Source: Nepenthes gracilis
Taxonomy: Eukaryota > Streptophyta > Magnoliopsida > Caryophyllales > Nepenthaceae
Direction of reading: 5' to 3'
Assembly: GCA_033239525.1 (NCBI GenBank)
Contig: BSYO01000031.1
Location: 2,418,001 to 2,482,000, forward strand
Length of the DNA stretch: 64,000 nt
The notes beneath the pieces are model-generated. The model saw only the letters and a program-made list of their open reading frames with translations, was not told the DNA's origin and searched no databases. This document shows, piece after piece, positions 36,677-50,300 of the stretch. The translations under genes and the position numbers were made by a program. The first letter of the stretch is position 1. The number at the start of each line of letters is the position of its first letter.

Positions 36677-37500
36677 CCTCAACCCACCGACGAATCAATA
36701 CTAAACTAGCTCAAATGCAGAACAAATTGAGCATAAAACAGAGTTCAAATGGATCCACCAGAGGGAGGAAAGGAAAGAACATAGAAGGATAGAAAGTGGG
36801 TAGTTGAAAAACTACGGAGATCTCACTTGAAATGGGAGAAAATTTGGGGCTCTTAAACCCTAGAAGTACAGAGGTTAATTAATGCTTTCAGAACTCAGCA
36901 GAAGACAACAGAATTAACAGAAAATGGCAGCTCCAGAAGCATATTAGACTCAATGCTCAATCAATGCATGTCCACTAAAATCAGAGAGGCTCTTGATCTC
37001 AAAATGTGAAGCGAATCCAACAGATAAACCGTTGCATTGTCTACTTTCACGAGTCCATGATTCAATTCAAGGAAAACAGCATGACGAGCTCGACGAAAGA
37101 CCTAATGTTTGAGCTTTCCCATAGAAATGCAGGGCTCAAATGACCCGATAAAGTGGATGAGGGGCCGAAATTTAAAACAACAGAAGGTGGGTACTCAAGA
37201 AACTGTAGAAATCTTACTTGAGATATGCCAAATTTGGCAGAATTCATGGAGGAGGCAATGTGGGGGGGCAAATGGGATTTTATGGGAACAGCAAAATTCT
37301 TTAAACCCTAAAAAAATGCTGCAAAAATAAAGGTTTGCTGTGTCCTCTGGTGCTTAACGTGACCTGCTGATGATGGCGAGGGGATGAAGAGAACACGATA
37401 GAATGATGGAACGATTTTTTTTTTTTTTTTTTGAATTTTTAATTGTCTTCGCAGTGGCAAAGAGATTGAGTAAACGGCGGAAAGAGTGCAGTGGAGTCTT
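36677..37500 (-). promoter_or_regulatory. 5' leader and promoter region of the receptor kinase, locally duplicated
   Basis: Blocks at 36741-36840 recur at 37131-37312 with an offset of about 390 bp (CAAATG, GTGGGTA, AACTxxxGxAxATCT, CTTGA, TTAAACCCTA). On the minus strand both copies contain a donor-like sequence: CAA|GTGAGAT at 36826 and CAA|GTAAGAT at 37217. A 5' UTR intron with alternative first exons is possible but is inference. A T/A run at 37414-37434 ends the block. Confidence 0.45.
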
Positions 37501-37952
37501 GACTACGCTGTCAGACACATGAGAGAAATATAACTTATCACTTATATATTATTTTATAATATTAATTTAATTATTAAAAATATATAGTTGTAATTTTTAA
37601 AAAAATAAATGATAATATTTTATATTTTTAAAATAATTACATGAAAATTTTACAAAAATATATAATATTTACGATTAAAATCAGTTTTTTTGGTCAAATT
37701 TAAACTCTATTTTAAAAAAATTATAGAATATCATTCAAAATATTGCATTATTTTTTATAAAATAATTTATATCTAAAATTATAATCCTAATACATTTTAA
37801 TAACTAATAAAATAATTTTTAATAAAAAATAATATGTGTCCTTGTGAGTAATATAAAATAATTTTTATGTGATATTCTTAATAGGGTTGAAAATAAATTA
37901 ACGCTTAATTATTTTTAATTTAATCAAACTCTTTGTTTATAGGTGTTAAATA
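37501..37952. other. AT-rich spacer
   Basis: No gene or repeat unit recognised. Confidence 0.6.
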
Positions 37953-38489
37953 ATCGCGTCGAGCTGTTTATTTATGAACAGGTCATACCGACACAAACTC
38001 ATTTCGTGCCGAGGAATGACCCAATCGTGGCACAAGATAGACAGCATGGCTCATAGGCCGATCACCACTCACCCTAACATGATCTAAAATATTGGACAGT
38101 GTACAAGTCGTGACGTATAAGGGGCAATGTATGACCGTGTCGAGTCGTCTATTTATAAATAGGCCGTACCAACTCAAACTCATTTCATGCCAAGGTATGA
38201 CTTGATTGTGGCACAAGATAGACAGCATGGCTCATAGGCCAATCACGGCTCACCCTAACATGATCAAAAATATTGGACAGTGTATGAGCCATGACGTATT
38301 AGGGGCAAGGTATGATGGTGTTGAGCCGCCTATATATAAATGAACCGTACAGACACAGACTCATTTCGTGTCAAGGTTTGGCTTGATCGTGGCACAAGAT
38401 AAACAGCATGGCTCATAGGCTGATCACCGCACACCCTAATATTATCTAAAATATTGAGCGGTGTACGAGCTATGACGTATTACGGGCAG
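37953..38489. repeat. Three tandem copies of a 181-bp repeat
   Basis: The string GCACAAGATAGACAGCATGG (AAACAG in the third copy) starts at 38030, 38211 and 38392, an exact 181-bp spacing twice. Each unit also has CACCCTAAxATxATC, ATATTGGACAGTGTA and GACGTATxAGGGGCA. Units differ at roughly one base in ten by eye. No coding potential. Confidence 0.9.
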
Positions 38490-41346
38490 TTCAATTCATT
38501 TAACACTATTATATTAATTTTAGATAAAACGTTTAAATTGTTAATACTAATATTGTTTAGTTTTGGGTAATTTATGAAAATTATATTACTAAGATTATTA
38601 GTCTAAAAATTATTTATTTAATTTTATTTATCATGCATAAAAATTAAGATAACAACAACAATATTAATACAATAAAACTTCAATTATTATACCTGAAATT
38701 TCAATTATAAATTTTAGCATAATAAGTTTATTTTTTTCCTTTTAATTATCCACGAAGCTTACCATAATAAATTATATATTAATTTAAGACATATTAATTA
38801 CTGGTGATTTTAATATGATTTTAAATATACTCTAAAATTTTAACATAATATTTGCATATATTATGGTATATATTTTTATTTTATTTTTAATAATATCAAA
38901 GCTTATCAAGGGAATTCATTATAAAAAATAAAATAAGTGAACCAGGAAAAAAATAAAAAATAATAAAAAAGCCTTCACAACTTCGAAAAAATATTTTTTA
39001 AAAAATCAACTGTACTTTTTATATATTATTTTTAAATATTTATTTTAGTTATAATTTTATTTTATAATATTGATTTTATTATACTTTTTATAACTTTAGT
39101 AATATATTTATTAATATATGACTCGGGTTAAAATTTTAATTTGAGTAATATTATTATTCAACAAAAAATAAAAATAAAATTAAATAATTTTAAGAGTTTA
39201 TTATGACCTAAATTATTAAATATTTTTATTTTTTTAATAAAAATAGGCACATTTTAATTACAATTATTAAAATATTAGGAAGATTTCCATGTTATTAGGT
39301 AAGTTTAAGTAAATTATATTATGTGACATTTGTCATTCTAAATCTTTATTATATTATTTTGAATACATTTATAAAAATCAAGATTTAATTATTTTAAAAT
39401 AATTCATTGTAATTAATTTTTTATATTTAAAAAATTATTAAATTATAATTATTTATATTTAATTAAAATATTAAATTAAAAAAAAAAATAGCCACTGAAT
39501 TTTCTACTAAGCTTCCTTGATAAGGAGTGGAGAGTGGTCATTTCCTCATGACCAGACACACTCATTATGTACACCACTTCTTCACTCTAAAATGCCTTTT
39601 TTAAAGTTGATGCCCATTTTCATTTTGTCCATGAATTGGAATTTTAAATTTTATTTTTTTAAAATTAATTTCCAACCCCCAATAATTATCATAATTGAAG
39701 TTTGACACCACCTTCAATCTTTTAAAATTTTCACCGCATGTATATAATTATTAAAATAGAAAAAGATTATAATAACTGTAACATTTTACAAATATACAGA
39801 TACTATAATAACTGAGTTAAATCACATTAAAAGATAAATATAATAAATTATAATATCTGTAAATGTTTAAAAAGTATACTTATAGAATATAAAATGATAA
39901 AATAACATTTAAAATGATTCACATGCTAAAAAATACAGATCAAAGAATATACCGGTGAGAAAATTTGAACTGTTGAAAGCAGAAATATGATAAAATTATT
40001 TAAAACCACTTATACTATCTGAGTATATTACACTAAATTGTATAAAGCAGCAAAATTTAATTTATACAGTTGGTTTTATCTGATTAGATATAAAATTTTA
40101 TTATTGTTATATTATAATAAATTTATAAATATTAAAACCCATGTGAAAATAAATATTATGTTGTTGTCATCCAAAAATTTAAAAATCGTATTTAAAAGTT
40201 TTAGACTTATCGTATAATTACAGTCATCTGAATTATCATAATTTTTTTAAATATTTAAAAATTATATCTATAAAATATATGATGAGAAAAATATTTAAAA
40301 TTATTTATATTATTAAAAGTTATTGTATTGAATTATATAAATTAATAAAATTAAATTTATAAAGTCAAGCTTATTTAGAAATTCTGATTGTTATAATTAG
40401 GATAAAAATTAATATTAAATTATTATTTTTTTAAAAAATTTAAAATCATATTTAAAAATTTTAAATTTGTTCTATAATTATAGTTTTTTCCATTATTATA
40501 ATAAAATTAAAATTATTTAAAAAAAAAAAAAAAAACAGAGAGAGAGAGAGAGAAGACTGTCAATATCAAAGTTAGTTTGCTTAACTGTAAGATGCGGTTG
40601 TGTGCTGTTCCCGGTGGGCCCAAAAGTTATTTGCGGTTTTCTTTTAAAAAAAAAGCAATTAAAAAATAATTATTAAAATAGTATAAAAATGAAAGTATTT
40701 ACTGATCCAATTATTTTATGCCACGTCAGCGGCTTCTCGAGGGACAAAAGTGGCCGTAGATTTCGAGGGTAATGAAGATCCTTATAAAAAAAAAGACCTT
40801 TTAATCAGATTATTTGGTTAAATTTTAATTATTAAAATTCGAAAAGAAAAAAATATTTAAAATAATTATATGTATAATTTTTCTATAGTTTTAAAATTTA
40901 TTAAATAGTAAATTTAATATCCAAAAAATTTAGTAAAAATAGAGATCAATACTAAAGATGATATTTTTTTTTTTAATTTTTAAAACACAATAAATAAATA
41001 TCGGCTTTTGAGTGGCCAATTGCTGACCTACTCTGGCTAATAATATTGTTGTCTGTCATGATTAATATCAATACTAATATTTTAATCACTGTATATTGCA
41101 GAGCGAGCATGCCTTACAGTGATCCTATATTACAGTATAGTCTCTATAACTACCACATAATGTAACATAGGAAAAAGGAGAATAAATTCAAATTGTTTGA
41201 CCTATACATTATTATATAAGATTACATCCAAAGCGCGTCTTCATCGCCAGCGTCGAAAAAAAAAAGAAGAAAAAAGAACGAAAAAAGAAGAGCATAAACT
41301 ACCGGAGCACCATGGAGACTGGGATTTAGGGCATAAAGTCCCGAGC
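38490..41346. other. AT-rich intergenic spacer
   Basis: About 2.8 kb of mostly A and T with poly-A/T runs, a GA run at 40537-40552 and two less AT-rich patches (39510-39600; 40585-40780). The stretch next to 41346 is the presumed 3' UTR of the sorting-receptor gene. No gene seen. Confidence 0.6.
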
Positions 41347-44300
41347 TCAGGCATTGGGTCGAGCAACGTGACTAGAGATCTCGACTTGATTATCCAACGG
41401 CATATATTGAGCCATAATTGCCCTAATCTCGGAGTCCATGTACCTACGGATTCTGTACTTGTAAACCGTGTATCCTCCGACTCCGGCGGTGGTCAACACG
41501 AGAATGATCGCCCACACAATGCCCCATCCGAAGCCCGTGCCTCCGACCTTATCTGCAAAAACCGGAACACAAAAATTTACAGTGTCGCTTACCATAACAA
41601 GAAAGATAGAGATTATATTGCAAGTAGATCCACCGTGGCCGGCCAAGGCACATCAATTTTTGAGATAATATAAAGTTTGGATCAAGTAGTGTTCACATGA
41701 AATATTATTTTTGTAAAAATGAGAACACAACACAACATGTTAGAGATAAATTAACTAAATTTACATTTTTTATGGTTATAAAAATATAATTAATCAATTA
41801 TATTATTTTATGCTAAATTAGTTAAAAATATATGCTTTTTATTTCCTCAAAAATTAACTAGAAGAAGTAATATATAAGAGAGCCAATATAAAGAATTGTA
41901 TTATAGCATACCTCATACAACCAAGAAAAACAGAAAAAAAAAAAAAAAAAATGATAAATTAAGTTTTAATTGTTTCTAAATTTCTCTAGTAATATTATAA
42001 GAACCCATTTTTCAAAAAAATAAAAAAAAACATAATATATCCAAAACATGTTAAAAATGTGTCAGAATGCATTCAATAAAAAAAATAAAATATTCTAACA
42101 AGTTACGCAGCGTGTCGGCACCCAACACGTGTCCGGCATCGATACACTAGCCCAGGAGGAGAGCTTTATTATTGTCTTCCTAATAGGAAAAATTCTCATA
42201 TTCATCCAATGGCCAATATTAGAAGTTGGGTAGATGAATGATTGAGATTGAGTAACCATTTAAATCACTTGATTGATGTAATCTTCACAATTCATCCACC
42301 TAATACCCAACTTTTAATTCTAATCATTAGGTGGATATAGAAATCTCCACACTAAGAGAACCATAACATCACTCACCCGGAAGAAATGCCAATGGTTCCT
42401 AGAAAGAGGGAGATTGAGAAAGGGAGAGACTTATGCAAGTATCACGCAACAGTATTGGCTAAATAACTGGTGTATCAGTCAATATTTAAAATATCAGCTA
42501 GTATATCGCGTGATATTATCGACATGATAATATGTCACTATATTATTACAATATTGAAAAAAACTGGTATCGGGGGCCCTATGTTTTCATCTATGGTCCA
42601 TATCAAAACATGTCGGAAACCAATAAGCAGGCCCAAGAGAAGCGTCGGGCACTTCTTAGAAAGAGAGAGAGAGAGCAAGAGACTTACTAATGCACGTATC
42701 ATGCTCCTGCATGTATAATAAACCTTCAGCGCAACCACATTGATAGCCACCCCAAGTGTTCTTACACTTGCACTGTGGGCATCGGCATGCCAGCCCTTCC
42801 TTGCACTCGTCCACATCTGAAAGCATTATCACCAAAACATAGAGCAAGTCATACTTCTAACGTATAAAGGATTCACCAATGGGTGAGCCAATCGCTAACT
42901 CCAAAGAAGGCTTTCCTGATTTCTTGAAAATTAGAGGCATTGAAATAATTCCCACCCCAATAGCCCCTTTTGCAAAAGAATAGAAGGACTATCAACACCT
43001 GCCTCGATGAAAACACAAGTATTCCTACCCTCCAAACACGAATGAAAGTATCGATATCGATATTAATTTCGGCCATATCGGTTAATATGTATTTGTATTA
43101 GATGCATTTTTTTACCAATCAAAACATGGGAGAATTATCGGCTGATATATCTAAAAATACTACTTGTTATAGTCAGTATGTCGATTGATTTATCGCAACT
43201 TTATCGCAGTATTAAGAAATACTGGTATTAAGGGGGCCGACACCAATATTTCATTCCATGCTCCTAGGAGAATAGAAAAAGGAAGAAATAGAGCGGGAAA
43301 GTGAAAAAGGGATGTAAATCCCACCATAAGTGCTAGGATTCACGATAACACCACGAGTCTTGGTATCTCATGATGGAACGTCTAAATTTTAACCAAAAGG
43401 GCTAATTGGGTCATTGCGAGCAAAATGTGTCCTCTGAAAAAAGTGATCAGCCACAGAGTAATCTTATTTAGAAGAACAACAACACTTTCATTATTACAAT
43501 AGTCTTAAAGGGGCACCCTTAAATGACATTGCATCCCATCCATTGATCTACTCTATGAAACCCACACCAAAATAAATGAATGCATGGATGTCCTATCACC
43601 CAAAGATGTACCCACAACATTTCCCTTACTATAATCCTTACAAAGAGAGCTCCTTCCTTCAAAAAATGTGGCTCTTGCCCTTCAAATTCAAGAACTGCTA
43701 TGGTCCTTCCACCGTCTAGGCCCATTTTATACCCAAAAGCCAAGATTAAAAACGAAAAAACTGAGGGCAAAGATTGCATCAGCTATTATATGGACTTGAT
43801 ATAATTGCTACACTCTAATTTCTCAAATTTTATTCTTGGCCTTAAGATGCACAAGAGAGCCAAGATAATGGGAGTACCATAACAGCTCTTCTCAAATTCT
43901 ACGTAGCAAATGGCAACATATGAAGTAAGTTGCTAAGAATCGGACAGAAGATGTTATGTAGTTACCTTCACAAATGTGGACTCCATCACCTCTGAATCCT
44001 GGTGGACACTTGCAGCCTTTTGTGTGCTCATCCTAAACAATCCAAATAAATAAGATAGTCTGGTGTATAAAGCTTTCACTCTACATGAATGTCTGGAGTA
44101 TGGCCAGACCACTATTAGATCTATTATATACAGTCTTATATTGCATTTTGCAAGAAACTATTTCTACTACACGAACCTGTGATCATTGGGTTACAGGGCA
44201 ACAACTCTACTGTTGCACCAAAACTCTATTTTTTAAGCAATACTTATAGCAGAAGGTAATTATTAACATGAATTTCACTGCTTACTGTGCACGCTGAAAA

Positions 44301-47300
44301 TGTCCGGCCCCCACGAGTCTCATTCCAGCAACCGCCATTATTAACTTTGCAACGCATATATCCAGAAGCTGCAAATATCAATTAGACATAACAATTGACA
44401 CTGGATCAAAACAAATCACAAAAACAATCTCTCTGTATGTCAAAGGTAAGACTGTGTGCATCAAACTTCTATAAATTTTACAACACAAGAAGTCTTGTAC
44501 AGAGGCCTACCAGTTTTTGCTCGCCAACAAATGGTTCAGGGGGAAAACATTGCAAGTCCCATAAAATTGTACCCCATGCATCCATTCATTGTGTTTGAAG
44601 AAAAACCGAAACTCAGGCATCACAACATAGGCACAATCAATCATCAAGGCTTCATTTGTTTCCGAAAAATAATTTACTAGAAAATATTTATTTTATGCAT
44701 GTTAAATATTTGGTGAATATTTCCCACAATTTGCAAATGCTTGGCAAATATAGGAAAATAAGTCAACAGAAAATATTTTCTTCATAAATGAAAATTTTAT
44801 TCCTAAATTATGAAAAATGACTTCCATTTTTCAGAGCACATTCATTATTCCACAATGAGTACCAAGATCTATTAATGAAAGTTTTCACCTGAATGTGACA
44901 TCATCTCCAGTCCATTATGTTGAAGCCCCACCACTGGTCACTAGCCCCAACTAATTGTTAGAATCCCCAACCCCTCTGCTGGGAGTCATCCTTCCCAACC
45001 TCATTATTCATCACCTTCGCCGAAACCCAAATCACACCACAAGTGGTCAGCTATTGCACATGGCTGGCGACATCTTGACCTCACTATTAGTCGAAAATCA
45101 CCAAATTAAGGATCAATCAACGATGACCGAAAATATTTTCTTGATTGTAAAATATCACCATCATCCGAAAATATCACCAACAAAAATACTATCATCATCA
45201 ATAACACCAAATATCTATTACTGTTGATCGATTTGTGTGATAATGTAAATTTTACTCTACATATGGAAAATATCTTCCTCGAAAACATTTTCCATAAACA
45301 AACAAAGCCTTGTTTTTTCGTGCAAGAATTAGGAGGCTAAGTGTCTTAAAGGCATAGGAATTATCCTCTTGGAAGAAATAACTTACCTTGACAATGAGTG
45401 TAACCATCACCAACGAACTTTACACCTTGAACTGTAGGGCATTCACACACTCTACCCCGAAAAGTATCCTTCAAAAAAAAAAAAAAAAAAAACATTTCAA
45501 ACATACCAAACAGATCCTCATCTTGAACGAATTTAATGTTTTGGAGAAGATAAGCAGCAGAATTTTGATATACATACTAACAACAATTTGCTTCACTTAC
45601 CCTGCATGCAGTAATGTTAACAGCTTTATCCTCCCAGCATCCACCATTATTCTCGAGACACTCATTTGTTTCTATATCTGTATCAAATCATATATAATCA
45701 TAAAGACAAAAAGGAAAGAAAGGAAAGGACTAATCTTAAGAACCTATTTTGAGTTAGAATGTGAAGTTCAATGATATGAATACATTGCGTACATTTAAAC
45801 ACCGAGAGCCTATTCGCTTATGGAAATATAAGGCTGCTTTCTGAAAACCTTTTCATGATGAAAATGACAGAGAGATGAACTCATCCCAAGAATCCATTTT
45901 AGGTTAGAATGTGAAGTTATATGATATGCATCCATTGTGTAACTCCCTACATTTAAATGCTGAGAGCCTGTTCACTTGTTGAAAATTAGGGCTTTTTTTT
46001 TTATTCAATAAAGTTCCAAAATGAAAAGTACAGAAAGAAATGAACTCATCTCAAGATTAAATTTTAGGTTAGAATGTGAAGTTAAATGATTTGCATCCAT
46101 CACTTAACCCACTACATTTAAACACTGTGCTCACTTGTGGAAAACTAGGGCTGCTTTCTGAAAACTTTTCCATGATGAAAAGGAAAGAAAGAAATGAACT
46201 CGTCCGAAGGATCCGTTTTAGGTTAGAATGTGAAGTCAAATCATATGCATACATCAAATAACCTGCCACATTTAAACGCTGAGAGCCAGTTTGCTTGTGG
46301 GAAACTAGGGCTGCTTTATGAAAACTTTTCCAAGATGAAAAGGACAGAATGAAATTAACTCATCCCAAAAATTAGTTTTAGGTCAGAATGTGAAGTTAAA
46401 TGATATGCATACATCGCGTAACCCACAACATTTAAACATTGAGAGATTGTTTGCTTAAAGAAAACTATGGCTGCTTTATGAAATATTCCAAGGAAAACAA
46501 AAATCCCATTCAAATCTGTCTTTTTTTCTAGGTTAGAAATTGAGAAAATAATATCTTCTCAATTCTTCATTTTTGTAGTGAATTTCAAAAACTTGGAAAA
46601 CATCATCATAAAGAGGTGTTTCCATGGTTTTGCAATGCGAAAAACTTCTTCTTAAAATCACAAATAACTCTGCATTTCTGACATAAATAGCAACGTGGAT
46701 ATTGCTAGAAAGTTACAGGCAATTATAAAGTGCAATGAAACCCTATTAACAAAAACAAAAGAGAAGACAAATGAATACTAGCCTTCAGTTAAACATAAGG
46801 AGGGCTCAGTGGTCTCCTCAAAGCCTGAACAGATGGCCTTGAGAACTGCTCCCTTATCCAATTTACCTGAAACAGTCCACATTTAGCCTACAAATAGAAC
46901 TAATAAATGGTAAAATCAATCCGTCAATCTCGGGAGTATTTATCCAAACCTCTGTATTGTCTATTGTTTATCAGAAGAGTTGGCAATATAGTTACATCTC
47001 CACGGGGTCCTTTGCCAATCTAAAACAAATTTTCCATAGCAAAAACCCATTAAAAGGACAGTTTTAGAATGAATTGCTAAGAAGCATGGACACAGATATA
47101 ACACAATATTGTTTTTCTAAAATAAAGATTATGGCATGTTAGGGACATGTTAACTAAAATTCATAGTATATTTATAAATATGAGAACATAATTGATTAAC
47201 AATACTACTCTATAGTAAATAAAAAATGCAGATTTTTTGTTTTCTCATCCCAAAAATACAAGAAGAAGCATTATACAAGTTAGTGGCGAATCAATATAAA

Positions 47301-50300
47301 TTAGCTGTACTATACATTTGCAAAAAGGGTCAAAGTTTTCTCTAATTTATATTACAAAACCAATTTTTCAAAAATTACAAAATTACCCATTGTATACAAA
47401 CCTTGTTGGAGCATGTCAAAAATTTTAAAAATGTGACATGTGCATGGGCGAAAGTATGTGTATTGGTATCAATCACGCCCATATTAGTATCGGACAATAT
47501 ATATCGATATTGGTATATCAGAAAAAAATATGAGAATTATAAGCTGATAGGGTCATATTAGTTGTATAGGCCGATATATTGGCCAAATATCATATGTATC
47601 AGTCAATAGTCAAGGCAGTGAGAGTCTAATACCGATATATATCGACCAATATTTTTATTGGTGGACAAATGTCAAATATCGACACTTTAGCCCTGAAAGT
47701 GTGTCGATACTTCTTAAAAGGTATGCCAAGAAAAACATCCGAAGCGACATTCCCATTACCTGTGCCTCCTGCTCAGATTTAAGAACTGGATTCTCCTCAT
47801 CTGCATCAGAATCTCCAATACATCTATCTATTTTCCTGAGATCGAGACCTTTACAAGTGTGTCAACAGACAACAAAATCAGGCTAACTATGTTAAAAGGC
47901 TCTAAACATGAGATAGCTACACCGACAAACAGAAAGGCAATAATTCATAAAAGCTTTTATTCCATTAATCAATGTTATTTTGCCTCTTTATCTTCTGCTG
48001 AAAGAGGAAGGGGACTACAGTGTGGGTAAGCAAGAATAGTTAAAGAAATCATGAAGAGGAGGTTTACTTGAAAGATAATAAGTTTAGGGGTGGATCATGA
48101 GGAAAATTCAGAAGCAAATTTTATACTGAAGAGCAAATAAACCAGGAGAAAATGAACAGTGAGTTTTTTATTTTTATTTTTCTTTTTATTTTGCAAGTGG
48201 GGAGGTTGTTAACTTAGTTTAAAAACTTAGTGGGCATATTTATTAACCTAGTTTAATTGAACTAACTTAGTTTAATTGAAAAAACATTAATGGGCATATT
48301 TATTATCAGGGCTGATCTATACTGTCTTGAGTGGGCCAGTTGACCCAATTAGAAAAAAAAAAAAATTATGAATTAAAAAAGAATATAGGTCAAATTGAAA
48401 AGATAAACAGTTAACAGACATCAAAAATAAATGGAAAAGGAAGAAATTTGAAAAGAAAGATAATAGGAAGGTTCTCAAAAAAGGAACACTATTGATGCTA
48501 CAAGTTACTATAATTTTACCGAAAATAATCATTTGACACCTACTGTGTGGTCTCATTCAATAGAAAAAACAATAAAAAAGGCCACTCAACAAATTTCACA
48601 TCATATTTTTTTAGAATTGTAGTAGATTTACAGTAAAAGGAGTATTTTTCTCCTAAAAAGCTAAAGCAGTTTAAAATTGCAGTAACAAATAGGCCAAATT
48701 GAAGCATTGAAACTAAGAGTTTTACCAACCCACCAAGTGACTGAATAAATTTGAAAAGAAAGCTAATGGGAAGGTTCTCAAAAGAGAAACACTATTCATG
48801 CTACAAATGATTGCAATGGTACCGAAAAAGTTAATGTAACATTTACAATGTGGGCCCACTCAACAGAAAAAATAATAAAGAAAAAAAATCACTTAACAAG
48901 TGCCACATCATCGTTTTTTAAGAATTGCAATAAATTTGTAGTAAAAAAGTATTTTCTTCTCAAAAAGATAAACTATTTTAATACTACAGTAAAACACAGA
49001 TCAAATTGAAGCACTGAAACTAACAGAGTTGTCCCAACCTACCAAGTGACAGAATAACTTGATCAGCACACTCTTTTGTATACTTCTTCTCTTTCATAGG
49101 GCAACGAATGGCAAAATCAGACACATAATCCCACCAAATCCATGGCTTTCCACTTTCATTTGCGACTTTAAAAAAGCAAATTTGCCGTAGATTCTGAACC
49201 ACAACATCTTTCCCATCATACCCTCGGCTGAAATCCTGTTCTGGGTCCGGAGCACAATATCTTCCGCGATTAATGCACTGAGACTGGCATTGTTTACTAG
49301 TGATAAAAGCTTCGGGGCAATACCACGTAATATAATGTGGAGTGAACTGTGTATATCCACGATGTTCAAGTAATTGAGCTACTCCTTTAAAGTTCTTCAC
49401 AAACTCAATCTGACTGTCACACTTGGGCCCACACTCATCGTTGCTATTGGTCCAAAACTCATATTCAACTCGATCATCGGGATGAGGAAGTGATTCTCTC
49501 CAATCGAGATTGATGTTCACCATCTCACGGTTTGATAGAGCATTCTTGATGTTCTCCCCCAAGGCTTGGCTAATCAATGCTGATGGGATGGTGATGTTTC
49601 GGAGATAATCGGGCTGTGAATCCTCTTCTTCGGGGACATCCATAGTAATCAATGGCTCGATTTTGTCGTCAACAACAACAATGGCTGCTGCTCCAGCATT
49701 TTGTGCATTCCATGCCTTCAAGGTGAAGTAGCATTCTGAGAAAAAAACATCCTTCAATACCAGAAGTAATTCCATAAACAAATAACCGGGGAAAAAATAA
49801 GTACATGGACAAGAGATATCTCAATTGTTGTCCTATTTCTTTGCCACAGCATAAGACATAATTTTAACCATATATGACGGACCAAAATATTTGCAAACTA
49901 AAAGGGAACATACACTTGAAGTGCAGCTAAAGTGAGAAAGTTGAATGGATAAGTAGGTAAAACTCAAAAGATAATGTAAGCTATGAACACAACCATAGTA
50001 AGTTCAAATTTGAAGCAACAGAAAAGATAAAATGTGAAAAGCGGTGCTAATGATAATCGGACACTTATAACATGGGTGAGATGATTCCTAGTAAATAAGA
50101 GTGATTCTATTGAAGTTTGAAGTAGCAGTAGTTGGCATGGTCGTGAGAAGACATCAACTGAGGGAGTAAAATTTGATTTGATTGCTCATGAATTTTCAAA
50201 CATAATTCCTTATATCAACAACAATCCTAAAAACTTAAGCTGTAAAATGAAGGCTAAAGAATGGCTTACATTCTAATGCATCGCTTAACCTGAATGCACT

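Noticed and set aside
37953..38489. Regularly spaced repeats considered as a CRISPR array
   Set aside because: Whole 181-bp units repeat with no unique spacers, and the DNA is a plant nuclear sequence.
43519..43779. 86-codon open frame on the minus strand inside VSR intron 9
   Set aside because: It lies in an intron, has no recognisable motif and no clear start context; chance or old repeat.
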